A DNA stretch of 64,000 nt, from contig NZ_CAJJWO010000002.1 in assembly GCF_905196875.1 (NCBI RefSeq), positions 62,001 to 126,000 of the forward strand, given 5' to 3'. How positions within the stretch are numbered: position 1 is the stretch's first letter; each line of letters starts with the position of its first letter. Shown in pieces: positions 35,566 through 44,192 of the stretch. The stretch comes from an uncultured Parabacteroides sp. GTDB taxonomy: Bacteria; Bacteroidota; Bacteroidia; Bacteroidales; Tannerellaceae. Under the pieces are notes generated by a model. The model saw only the letters and a list, made by a program, of their open reading frames with translations. It was not told the DNA's origin and did no database searches. The translations under genes and the position numbers were made by a program.

Positions 35566-36825
35566 ATGCTTTATTATCTTTTTAATTATCTGGATCAATT
35601 CGACTTACCTGGAGCGGGGATGTTTAAATACGTATCATTCCGTTCCGGATTGGCACTGATCCTTTCCCTGTTTATCTCGACAGCTATCGGCCGCCGTATT
35701 ATCGACCGTTTGCAGATGTTGCAGATCGGCGAGACGGTACGTAACCTCGGACTGGAAGGGCAGATGAGTAAGAAAGGTACACCGACAATGGGAGGTATCA
35801 TTATCATCATTGCCATCCTGATCCCGACTTTACTTTGTGCTAAGCTGAATAATATTTATGTGATCCTGATGATGGTCACCACCGTTTGGCTAGGTGCACT
35901 TGGTTTTGCCGACGACTATATCAAGGTGTTCCGTAAGAATAAAGAAGGGATGCATGGTAAATTTAAAATCATCGGACAGGTTGGTCTGGGGCTGATTGTC
36001 GGTTTAGTCTTGTTCATGAGTCCGGATGTCGTGATTAAGGAGAATATGGAGGTACGGCATGATAATGTGATCGAAGAAGTTCACTATCATACGGTAGAAA
36101 CGAAGTCTACCAAAACGACCATCCCGTTCATGAAGAATAACAATTTCGATTATGCCCAACTGGTTAGCTGGGCAGGCGATTATAAAGAAGAAGCGGCGTG
36201 GCTGGTCTTTGTTTTAATGACCATATTTGTGGTGACAGCCGTTTCGAACGGGGCAAACCTGACTGACGGACTGGATGGCCTGGCTGCCGGAACTTCTGCT
36301 ATCATAGGGGTTGCGTTAGGTATTTTGGCTTATATGTCCGCCCACTTCGAGTTCGCTTCCTTCCTGAATATTATGTTTATTCCCGGAGCGGAAGAGTTGG
36401 TGGTGTTTGCCTCCGCCTTTATCGGCGCGACAGTAGGTTTCCTTTGGTATAACTCATACCCTGCGCAGGTATTTATGGGTGATACGGGAAGTCTGACACT
36501 GGGCGGTATAATCGCTGTATTTGCTATAATTATACGTAAAGAGTTGCTAATACCAATTCTTTGTGGTATTTTTCTCGCTGAAAGTATTTCGGTTATGGCG
36601 CAGGTAGCCTACTTCAAATATACAAAAAAGAAGTATGGCGAAGGTCGTCGTATATTTAAGATGACGCCATTGCACCATCATTTCCAGAAAGCAGGAAATG
36701 CAGGAATACAAGCGTTGCTGCAAAAACCGTTCAACGTGGTGCCTGAATCGAAGATCGTAGTGCGCTTCTGGTTGATCGGTATTATTCTGGCGGTTATAAC
36801 GATCGTCACATTGAAGATGAGATAA
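35566..36825 (+). CDS. mraY: Phospho-MurNAc-pentapeptide transferase MraY
   Basis: The 419-residue polytopic membrane enzyme moves phospho-MurNAc-pentapeptide onto undecaprenyl phosphate to form lipid I. The cytoplasmic catalytic motifs are present: GTPTMGGI (71-78), FADDYIKV with Asp116-Asp117, NLTDGLDGLAAGT near 231-243, and MTPLHHHFQ near the end. Residues of about 153-210 form a hydrophilic insert (VIKENMEVRHDNVIEEVHYH onward) between membrane helices. The insert makes the protein longer than the roughly 360-residue E. coli enzyme and seems typical of Bacteroidota. A repeat-filled gap of 123 nt separates it from murD. Confidence 0.96.
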   Translation: MLYYLFNYLDQFDLPGAGMFKYVSFRSGLALILSLFISTAIGRRIIDRLQMLQIGETVRNLGLEGQMSKKGTPTMGGIIIIIAILIPTLLCAKLNNIYVILMMVTTVWLGALGFADDYIKVFRKNKEGMHGKFKIIGQVGLGLIVGLVLFMSPDVVIKENMEVRHDNVIEEVHYHTVETKSTKTTIPFMKNNNFDYAQLVSWAGDYKEEAAWLVFVLMTIFVVTAVSNGANLTDGLDGLAAGTSAIIGVALGILAYMSAHFEFASFLNIMFIPGAEELVVFASAFIGATVGFLWYNSYPAQVFMGDTGSLTLGGIIAVFAIIIRKELLIPILCGIFLAESISVMAQVAYFKYTKKKYGEGRRIFKMTPLHHHFQKAGNAGIQALLQKPFNVVPESKIVVRFWLIGIILAVITIVTLKMR

Positions 36826-36829
36826 ATAA

Positions 36830-36945
36830 TGTGGTAATGTGGCAATATGGCGCTGCGCTAAATTTGCCAATTAAAGAATTGAATAATTTAGAATAGAGAG
36901 TGTTTTATTGGCACATTGGCATATTGGCAAATTAGATAATTATTA
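36830..36945. repeat. Dispersed intergenic palindromic repeat, copy 2
   Basis: This is related to the element at 253-344. The core ATGGCGCTGCGCTAAAT is followed by TTGCCAATT, and after an AT-rich loop the complementary words TTGGCACATTGGCATATTGG occur. It can fold into a long imperfect hairpin inside the dcw transcript between mraY and murD, and is a possible site of partial termination or mRNA processing. Confidence 0.6.
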
Positions 36946-36948
36946 ATA

Positions 36949-38283
36949 ATGAAGAGGATTGTTGTATTAGGGGGAGGAGAAAGCGGCGCAGGTGCAGCCG
37001 TGTTGGCGAAGGCAAAAGGATTTGACGTGTTCGTTTCCGACTTTTCGTCTATCAAACCCAAGTATAAGGATATGCTCGACGCCCACGGAATCCGTTGGGA
37101 AGAAGGACAGCATACCGAAGCCGACATTCTGAATGCCGACGAGGTCATCAAAAGCCCCGGAATACCCGACAAGGCTCCGATGATCCAGAAACTGAAAGCG
37201 CAGGGGACGCATATCATCTCCGAAATAGAATTTGCCGGACGATACACCGACTCGAAAATGATCTGTATCACCGGAAGTAATGGTAAGACAACGACTACCA
37301 TGCTTACATACCACATCCTGAAAGAAGCCGGAGTGGATGTCGGCCTGGCCGGAAACGTAGGGAACAGCCTGGCATTGCAGGTTGCCGAAGACCCGCACGC
37401 GGTCTACGTGATCGAACTGAGCAGTTTTCAGTTGGACAACATGTACGACTTCAAAGCGGATATAGCTATCTTGCTGAATATAACGCCCGATCATCTGGAT
37501 CGTTATAACTACGAGATGCAGAATTATGTGAACGCCAAGTTTCGCATAATTCAGAACCAAACGTCGGAAGATGCGTTCATCTTCTGGAACAACGACCCGA
37601 TCATAGCCCGCGAGATCGCCAAACGCCATCCTGCGGCAACTCTTTACCCATTCGCCGAAACGCATGAAGACGGCGTGAAGGGATATACGGATAATAAGCA
37701 AATAGTAATTGAAACCTCAAACGGAACATTTACAATGGATCAGGACTTATTAGCATTAACGGGTACACATAACCTGTACAATTCGCTGGCATCGGGCATC
37801 GCATCGAAGGTGGTCGATATCCACGATGAAAATATACGGGCTTCATTGAGTGACTTTACCGGAGTGGAACACCGCCTGGAGAAAGTGGCCCGTGTACGCG
37901 GAGTAGATTATATCAACGACTCGAAAGCGACGAATGTAAACTCTTGCTGGTATGCCTTGCAAAGTATGACGACCAAATTGGTACTGATACTGGGCGGAAC
38001 GGACAAGGGGAATGACTACTCTGAGATAGAAGAACTTGTAAAACAAAAAGTACGTGCCTTGATTTTCCTGGGTGTCGACAATAACAAACTGCATACTTTC
38101 TTCGACGGAAAGGTGGAGCAGATTGAAGATGCCCGCTCGATGGAAGAAGCGGTAAGCAAGGCTTATAAACTGGCAGAAAAGGGAGACACCGTATTGTTAT
38201 CGCCCTGCTGCGCTAGCTTCGATCTCTTCAAGAGTTACGAAGACCGCGGCGACCAGTTCAAGGCTTGCGTACGTAACTTGTAA
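36949..38283 (+). CDS. murD: UDP-MurNAc-L-alanine:D-glutamate ligase MurD
   Basis: The 444-residue Mur ligase adds D-Glu to UDP-MurNAc-L-Ala. An N-terminal Rossmann part (VVLGGGESGAGAAVLAKAKG) binds UDP. The ATP loop CITGSNGKTTTTML lies near residues 105-118. VIELSSFQLDN and NITPDHLDRY mark the central domain, and GVEHRLEKVARVRGVDYINDSKATN opens the C-terminal domain. LSPCCASFDLFKSYEDRGDQF is the MurD-specific ending. It resumes the cluster after the repeat element and may be expressed at a different level from the genes before it. Confidence 0.96.
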   Translation: MKRIVVLGGGESGAGAAVLAKAKGFDVFVSDFSSIKPKYKDMLDAHGIRWEEGQHTEADILNADEVIKSPGIPDKAPMIQKLKAQGTHIISEIEFAGRYTDSKMICITGSNGKTTTTMLTYHILKEAGVDVGLAGNVGNSLALQVAEDPHAVYVIELSSFQLDNMYDFKADIAILLNITPDHLDRYNYEMQNYVNAKFRIIQNQTSEDAFIFWNNDPIIAREIAKRHPAATLYPFAETHEDGVKGYTDNKQIVIETSNGTFTMDQDLLALTGTHNLYNSLASGIASKVVDIHDENIRASLSDFTGVEHRLEKVARVRGVDYINDSKATNVNSCWYALQSMTTKLVLILGGTDKGNDYSEIEELVKQKVRALIFLGVDNNKLHTFFDGKVEQIEDARSMEEAVSKAYKLAEKGDTVLLSPCCASFDLFKSYEDRGDQFKACVRNL

Positions 38284-38294
38284 AATGAATTAGA

Positions 38295-39590
38295 ATGGAT
38301 CTGGCAAGTAAATTATTTAAGGGCGACCGGGTGATATGGATCATCTTTATGTTCCTGTGCCTGATTTCGGTTGTTGAGGTGTTTAGTGCTACGAGTACGA
38401 TCGCCTACAAGAACGCGAATCATTGGGCACCGATCGTTCGTCATGCCACTTTCCTGCTGGGCGGGTTTGTGCTTGTTTTGCTGTTGCACAATGTCCCGTG
38501 CCGGTTCTTTCCGGTGTTTATACTGTTATTGCCTGTTTCGGTATTAATGCTGATCGCCACGCCATTCGTAGGGATCAATGCGAATGATGCACATCGTTGG
38601 CTGGAGATATTCGGTATACAGTTCCAGCCTTCGGAGTTTGCCAAACTGGCCTCGGTGGTGTTTATTGCCTTCCTGCTCAGTAAGCGGAGTAAGTTTACGG
38701 ACGACCAGATATTTAAGTATATATTGATCGGGGTGGGTATGACATGTATCCTGATCCTTCCCGAGAACTTCTCGACTGCTTTTATGCTGTTCGGCGTTTG
38801 TTTCCTGATGATGTTTATCGGGCAGTTGCCGCTGAAGAAGCTCGGAAAACTGGCGGGTGTCCTGATTTTGGGGTTGATCGTGTTTATCGTCCTGCTGCGT
38901 TTCACCCCCACCGGGGTGACTCAGTATCTGCCTGACCGTTTCAGTACCTGGCAGGGACGTCTGGAACGTTTTTTCGAGCCTCATGAGTCGGATGTGGATG
39001 CGAATGGAGTTTATAAAATAACCGATGATAATTACCAGGTTTCCCATGCGAAGATCGCTATTGCACGCGGGGGACTGTTCGGACAATTGCCGGGTCATGG
39101 GCAGCAGAGGGATTTTCTTCCGCAGGCCTATTCCGACTTTATTTATGCGATCATTATTGAAGAACTGGGAGTTGTGGGTGGTGTGTTTGTCCTGATGTTG
39201 TATATCATGTTGTTGGTACGCGTCGGGATGATTGCCCGGAAATGCGATAAGGCTTTCCCGAAATACCTCGTGCTGGGATGCGGATTACTGGTTGTGGTGC
39301 AGGCATTGGCCAATATGGCGGTGGCTGTCAATCTGATTCCGGTAACCGGTCAGCCGATGCCGTTGGTCAGCCGTGGAGGAACCTCGACGGTGATCTCTTG
39401 TATCTATTTCGGAATTATCCTGAGCGTGAGCCGTTTCGGTGCCAATATGGGTAATGAGGAAGATGAAGATCCGGAAGATGAAACCGAAGGCGCTGGTGCA
39501 GCTCCCGCGATTACAGAAGAAGAAATATCAAACTGGGTACCCGATACGCAACCCGAAACGGAAGAACAGTTTGCAACAGAAACAAAATAA
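38295..39590 (+). CDS. ftsW: Division septal peptidoglycan polymerase FtsW
   Basis: The 431-residue SEDS-family membrane protein polymerises glycan strands at the septum together with FtsI. About ten membrane helices are visible. Diagnostic blocks are GINANDAHRWLEIFGIQFQPSEFAKLA (about 95-121), LPQAYSDFIYAIIIEELGVVGG and VTGQPMPLVSRGGTS near the C-terminal helices. An acidic cytoplasmic tail of about 50 residues (EDEDPEDETEGAGAAPAITE and on) extends beyond the last helix and is not part of the catalytic core. It lies 11 nt after murD and 3 nt before murG. Confidence 0.95.
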   Translation: MDLASKLFKGDRVIWIIFMFLCLISVVEVFSATSTIAYKNANHWAPIVRHATFLLGGFVLVLLLHNVPCRFFPVFILLLPVSVLMLIATPFVGINANDAHRWLEIFGIQFQPSEFAKLASVVFIAFLLSKRSKFTDDQIFKYILIGVGMTCILILPENFSTAFMLFGVCFLMMFIGQLPLKKLGKLAGVLILGLIVFIVLLRFTPTGVTQYLPDRFSTWQGRLERFFEPHESDVDANGVYKITDDNYQVSHAKIAIARGGLFGQLPGHGQQRDFLPQAYSDFIYAIIIEELGVVGGVFVLMLYIMLLVRVGMIARKCDKAFPKYLVLGCGLLVVVQALANMAVAVNLIPVTGQPMPLVSRGGTSTVISCIYFGIILSVSRFGANMGNEEDEDPEDETEGAGAAPAITEEEISNWVPDTQPETEEQFATETK

Positions 39591-39593
39591 AAA

Positions 39594-40703
39594 ATGAAAC
39601 AGTACCGGATAATAATAAGTGGCGGCGGAACTGGGGGACACATTTTCCCGGCCATCTCTATAGCCAACACCGTCAGGAAACGTTTTCCTGATGCGGAAAT
39701 CTTATTTGTAGGTGCGGAAGACCGGATGGAAATGGAAAAAGTTCCGGCCGCCGGCTATCAGATAGTAGGTTTACCGGTGAGTGGTTTCGACCGTGCTCAC
39801 CTATTTAATAATATAAAAGTGCTCAATCGCTTGCGTAAGAGTCTCCGATTGGCGAAGAAGACAATTTGTGATTTCCGTCCGGATATTGCCGTGGGTGTTG
39901 GAGGTTATGCCAGCGGCCCGACTTTATGGATGGCTGCTTCACAAGGTATTCCGACCCTGATACAAGAGCAGAATTCGTATGCTGGAGTTACCAACAAACT
40001 GTTGGCGAAAAAAGCATCGAAGATCTGTGTCGCTTATGACGGTATGGAAAAGTTTTTCCCGGCAGACAGGATCGTGATTACCGGTAATCCGGTGCGTCAA
40101 GACCTGGAAGAGGCGACTAACAGGAAAGAAGAAGCATTGGCATTCTTCGGCCTTTCTTCCGAAAAGAAGACGATCCTGGTGGTCGGCGGTAGCCTGGGAG
40201 CCCGGACGATCAATCGTAGCATTCAGGGTGATCTGGATAAACTGTTCGCCTCCGATGTGCAGGTAATCTGGCAGACCGGACGCTATTATTATAGCGAAGC
40301 GACCAAGCACCTGAAGGCTTATCGCGGTATGCCTGTCTGGTGTTCCGACTTTATTACGCGGATGGATTATGCCTATGCGGCGGCCGATCTTGTCATCTCC
40401 CGTGCGGGAGCCAGTTCGATTTCCGAACTTTGCTTGTTGAAGAAACCGGTTATCCTAGTTCCTTCCCCGAATGTAGCGGAAGACCATCAGACCAAGAATG
40501 CACTGGCACTGGTAAACAAAGACGCTGCGATAATGGTTGCAGATAGAGAGGCTGAACAACAGTTGGTCGCCAAGGCGCTCGAGGTTGTTCATGACGACGA
40601 ACGACTGGCCGGGATGAGCCGTAATATCGAAAAGCTGGCCCATCATCACAGTGCAGATCAGATAGTAGATGAAATAGTTAAGATAGTAGAGAAAAAGCAA
40701 TAA
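39594..40703 (+). CDS. murG: UDP-GlcNAc:lipid I GlcNAc-transferase MurG
   Basis: The 369-residue GT-B glycosyltransferase at the inner face of the membrane turns lipid I into lipid II. The glycine-rich loop ISGGGTGGHIFPAISIAN (about 7-24) and the second loop VGVGGYASGPTLWMA identify the N-terminal domain. LVVGGSLGARTIN opens the UDP-GlcNAc domain, and ISRAGASSISELCLLKKPVILVPSP is the sugar-nucleotide site with the conserved Glu. It lies 3 nt after ftsW and 1 nt before murC, in a string of nearly gapless genes. Confidence 0.96.
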   Translation: MKQYRIIISGGGTGGHIFPAISIANTVRKRFPDAEILFVGAEDRMEMEKVPAAGYQIVGLPVSGFDRAHLFNNIKVLNRLRKSLRLAKKTICDFRPDIAVGVGGYASGPTLWMAASQGIPTLIQEQNSYAGVTNKLLAKKASKICVAYDGMEKFFPADRIVITGNPVRQDLEEATNRKEEALAFFGLSSEKKTILVVGGSLGARTINRSIQGDLDKLFASDVQVIWQTGRYYYSEATKHLKAYRGMPVWCSDFITRMDYAYAAADLVISRAGASSISELCLLKKPVILVPSPNVAEDHQTKNALALVNKDAAIMVADREAEQQLVAKALEVVHDDERLAGMSRNIEKLAHHHSADQIVDEIVKIVEKKQ

Positions 40704-40704
40704 T

Positions 40705-42090
40705 ATGAATATAAATACGATAACGGCTGTCTATTTTGTCGGAGCGGGTGGTATAGGAATGAGTGCCTTGATCCGCTATTTCCTGTCGAAAGGGAAACAG
40801 GTGGGAGGATATGATAAAACTCCGTCTGACCTGACTGCGCAGCTTAACCGTGAAGGTGCCGTTATTCATTATGAAGATAATGTATCCCTGATTCCGGATG
40901 CTTTTAAAGATCCTGCTCAGACGTTAGTTGTTTATACGCCGGCTGTTCCTGAGTCGCATACCGAGTTGACGTATTTTCGTCAGAACGGATTTGAGGTGAT
41001 GAAGCGGGCCCGTGTCCTGGGTGAGATCACCAACTGCTCACGGGGCCTTTGTGTTGCCGGAACGCATGGAAAGACAACTACCTCTTCGATGGTAGCCCAT
41101 CTGCTGAAACAATCGCATGTGGATTGTAATGCGTTTCTGGGCGGCATCCTGAAGAATTACGATAGTAACCTGATGCTTTCGGACAAAAGCGATTTGACCG
41201 TGATCGAGGCCGACGAGTTCGATCGCTCTTTCCATTGGCTCACTCCTTATATGGCTGTTATCACCGCTGCTGATCCCGATCATCTGGATATCTATGGCAC
41301 AGCTGAAGCGTATCGTGAAAGTTTCGAGCATTTCACTTCGCTGATCCGTCCCGACGGTTGCCTGATCATGCGGAAAGGTATTGCTGTAACGCCTCGCCTG
41401 AAAGAAGGAGTGAAGTTATATACCTATTCGGCTTCTGAAGGAGGAGATTTTCATGCGGAAAATATCCGTATCGGAAACGGTGAGATCTTCTTCGATTTTG
41501 TGGGCTCCGATATTCGGATATCAGATATCCAACTGGGAGTACCCGTTAAAGTAAATATCGAGAATGGTGTTGCTGCTATTGCCCTGGCATGGCTGAACGG
41601 GGTGACACCCGAAGAAATAAAGAAAGGCATGGCTTCGTTTGCAGGCCCGAAACGTCGTTTCGACTTTCATTTGAAAAAGGGAAATATCGTCTTGATAGAC
41701 GATTACGCTCATCATCCAGCCGAACTGAAAGCCAGTATCCAATCTGTTAAGGAGCTGTATGCCGGACGTAAGGTGACAGGTATTTTCCAACCTCACCTGT
41801 ACACCCGTACACGTGACTTTGCGCCTGATTTTGCTACCAGCCTGTCGCTGTTGGATGAATTGATCCTGCTGGATATTTATCCGGCACGCGAGGAACCGAT
41901 ACCGGGAGTGACTTCGGAGATTATATTTGACGCAGTGACTACTCCGGCCAAAAAGCTGATCCGTAAAGGAGAATTGCTCGGTCTGGTGGAAAAGGAAGCG
42001 GATACGTTTGAAGTAGTATTGATGGTTGGCGCCGGCGATATCGACCGGTTGATCGAGCCGGTTAAACAAATATTGGATAAGAAATTGTGA
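40705..42090 (+). CDS. murC: UDP-MurNAc:L-alanine ligase MurC
   Basis: The 461-residue enzyme starts the stem peptide by adding L-Ala to UDP-MurNAc. YFVGAGGIGMSALIRYF (about 9-25) is the UDP-binding start, CVAGTHGKTTTSSMVAHLL (about 115-133) the ATP loop, and EADEFDRSFHWL the metal-binding segment. DDYAHHPAELKASI and FQPHLYTRTRDF belong to the C-terminal domain. Its gene overlaps ftsQ by 4 nt (GTGA), a sign of translational coupling. Confidence 0.96.
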   Translation: MNINTITAVYFVGAGGIGMSALIRYFLSKGKQVGGYDKTPSDLTAQLNREGAVIHYEDNVSLIPDAFKDPAQTLVVYTPAVPESHTELTYFRQNGFEVMKRARVLGEITNCSRGLCVAGTHGKTTTSSMVAHLLKQSHVDCNAFLGGILKNYDSNLMLSDKSDLTVIEADEFDRSFHWLTPYMAVITAADPDHLDIYGTAEAYRESFEHFTSLIRPDGCLIMRKGIAVTPRLKEGVKLYTYSASEGGDFHAENIRIGNGEIFFDFVGSDIRISDIQLGVPVKVNIENGVAAIALAWLNGVTPEEIKKGMASFAGPKRRFDFHLKKGNIVLIDDYAHHPAELKASIQSVKELYAGRKVTGIFQPHLYTRTRDFAPDFATSLSLLDELILLDIYPAREEPIPGVTSEIIFDAVTTPAKKLIRKGELLGLVEKEADTFEVVLMVGAGDIDRLIEPVKQILDKKL

Positions 42091-42815
42091 TTCGTATAGT
42101 ATCCATAATAGTAGCGACACTGTTGTCTTGTTACATCGTGTTTGTCACCTTCTTCTTCCGGGATATGAGGCAGGATAAGGAATGTCATGACCTTCAGGTC
42201 GTGGTGAAAGACAGCCTCGATAAACATTTCGTGAGTGAGAGCGACCTGGTGTCGATCCTCAAAAAGGCGGATCTTAACCCGATCAAAAAGCCTATGGACG
42301 CGATCAATACGGATAAGATAGAGAATGAACTGAAGAAGAACGAGATGATTGCCCGTATCGAAGCGTATAAAACGCCGTCGGGAATAGTCAAACTCGAAGT
42401 GGAGCAGAAGATACCTATTTTACGTGTGATCAGTTCAAGGGGAAACTTCTATGTGGATAACCTCGGAAGCACGATGCCGGTCAGTCATCGGTATGTAACT
42501 GACGTCCCTTTGGTAAGTGGATACGTCGAAAAAGAGCTGGCGGTAACCGACTTATACAAATTTGCATTATTTTTGCAGGAGAATGAGTTCTGGAATAGTC
42601 AGATAGAGCAGATTTATGTTCATCCTGACAACGAAGTGGAACTGATTCCCCGGGTGGGTAACCACCGGATCGTACTGGGTTCTTTCGACAACTTCGAAGA
42701 AAAGCTGGATAACTTGCGGCTCTTCTACGACGAGGTCGTTCCGAAAGTCGGATGGGAGAAATACAGTATTATTAATTTAAAATACAGAGATCAGATTGTT
42801 TGTACTAAAAGATAG
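42087..42815 (+). CDS. ftsQ: Cell division protein FtsQ
   Basis: The 242-residue bitopic protein links early and late division proteins. One membrane helix lies near the N-terminus (IVSIIVATLLSCYIVFVTFFF, about 3-23). A POTRA-like domain follows (DLQVVVKDSLDKHFVSESDLVSIL to about 110), then the beta domain, with FYVDNLGSTMPVS and a final IINLKYRDQIVCTKR typical of Bacteroidota FtsQ. The start is GTG at 42087 within the GTGA overlap with murC; no ATG in frame precedes the membrane helix. ftsA follows after 5 nt. Confidence 0.92.
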   Translation: MIRIVSIIVATLLSCYIVFVTFFFRDMRQDKECHDLQVVVKDSLDKHFVSESDLVSILKKADLNPIKKPMDAINTDKIENELKKNEMIARIEAYKTPSGIVKLEVEQKIPILRVISSRGNFYVDNLGSTMPVSHRYVTDVPLVSGYVEKELAVTDLYKFALFLQENEFWNSQIEQIYVHPDNEVELIPRVGNHRIVLGSFDNFEEKLDNLRLFYDEVVPKVGWEKYSIINLKYRDQIVCTKR

Positions 42816-42820
42816 ATGAT

Positions 42821-44164
42821 ATGGCATACACAGACTTTATAGCAGCCATCGACCTTGGCTCTTCTCACATGGTCGGTATGGTAGGAACGAAGGGCCCGAC
42901 CGGGGCACTCTCGATTATTGCCTACGAAGTTGAAAACTCCGCTACCTGTATACGAAGAGGATGTGTATATAATGTGGAAGAAACGGCGAATAAGATAAAG
43001 CGTCTTATACTGAAGCTTGAAAATAAACTGAACGGCGCGAAGGTCGGGAAAGTATATGTCGGCATCGGTGGTCAGTCGCTGCGCTCTATCGACCATACGG
43101 TTCCACGTATTCTGGGTACCGACGGCGTAGTGACCGAAGAGATTATTGACGGTCTCTACGAAGAATGCCGCAATTATCACCCGGATATGCTGGATGTGCT
43201 GGCTGCGGTTTCGCCTACCTATTTTTTAGATGACAAACCCGAACCCAACCCGGTAGGTATTCCCTGTACCCGGATTGAAGCTCGCTACAAGCTGATTGTA
43301 GGACGGCCTTCGTTGAAACGTTATGTGCTCAACAGTATTGCCGACCGTGCTAAGATAGAAATAGCCGATATCGTTGTCTCTCCCCTGGCTTTGGCTGATG
43401 TGGTGCTGACTGACAACGAGAAGGACTTAGGATGTGCTTTGATCGGTTTCGGTGCCGGAGTAACCACACTCACGGTTTATAAAGCCGGACAGTTAGTCAA
43501 CCTCTCGGTCATTCCTTTCGGAGGTCATCTGATCACCCGCGACATTACCAGCCTGCATCTGGTGGAAACGGAAGCCGAACGGGTGAAACTGACCTACGGT
43601 AGTGCACAGATGGAGAAAGATAACGATTTGAGTATCCAGGTAAGTTCTGCCGATGGAATGGGACTTCGTGAGATCAAATTGGCCGACCTCAATAATGTGG
43701 TTGAAGCCCGTATGAAAGAAATTCTGGAAAACGTATATGCCCGTCTTGAAGCTACCGGTCTGATGAATGGCCTGGGAGCTGGTATCGTAATAACAGGCGG
43801 AGGCGCTGCCCTGAAGAACCTTCCGGAAGTGATCCGCGAACGGTTGAATATGGATGTTCGCTACTCGGCCGTTCGCAAAGGTATCGTTGAGAGTGGGGAA
43901 ATGATAGCCAACAATCCCGAATATGCCGTGGCTGTCGGCCTGTTGGCAAAAGGAACTGAAAATTGTGCCCTTTATATACCGCCTAAGGTGGAAGTGAAGG
44001 TGGAGGAACCGGAGGTAGAGGTGAAGGAAGAAGTGAAAGCTGCCCCTGAACCTCCGAAGAAGAAACCCGAGAAGAAGAAAGGCCCTGGCCTGTTCGGACG
44101 CCTGACCAAAAGCATAGACACGTTTGGCAAGGGATTGTTTGATGACGAAGACGATACAAAGTAA
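42821..44164 (+). CDS. ftsA: Cell division protein FtsA
   Basis: The 447-residue actin-like ATPase anchors FtsZ to the membrane. Phosphate-1 (AAIDLGSSHMVGMVG, about 8-22), the inserted 1C domain (YVGIGGQSLRS), phosphate-2 (GCALIGFGAGVTTLTVY) and the adenosine loop (GIVITGGGAALKNLPEVI) are all visible. After about residue 385 a Lys/Glu/Pro-rich linker (VKVEEPEVEVKEEVKAAPEP) leads to a C-terminal amphipathic helix (GLFGRLTKSIDTFGKGLF), the membrane-targeting sequence. ftsZ begins 28 nt further on. Confidence 0.95.
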   Translation: MAYTDFIAAIDLGSSHMVGMVGTKGPTGALSIIAYEVENSATCIRRGCVYNVEETANKIKRLILKLENKLNGAKVGKVYVGIGGQSLRSIDHTVPRILGTDGVVTEEIIDGLYEECRNYHPDMLDVLAAVSPTYFLDDKPEPNPVGIPCTRIEARYKLIVGRPSLKRYVLNSIADRAKIEIADIVVSPLALADVVLTDNEKDLGCALIGFGAGVTTLTVYKAGQLVNLSVIPFGGHLITRDITSLHLVETEAERVKLTYGSAQMEKDNDLSIQVSSADGMGLREIKLADLNNVVEARMKEILENVYARLEATGLMNGLGAGIVITGGGAALKNLPEVIRERLNMDVRYSAVRKGIVESGEMIANNPEYAVAVGLLAKGTENCALYIPPKVEVKVEEPEVEVKEEVKAAPEPPKKKPEKKKGPGLFGRLTKSIDTFGKGLFDDEDDTK

Positions 44165-44192
44165 TCAGCGAATGTAATAAAACCGGAAGACA

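Noticed and set aside
36967..37701. 244-residue minus-strand frame opposite murD
   Set aside because: It is a shadow of murD, whose motifs are intact across the whole stretch.
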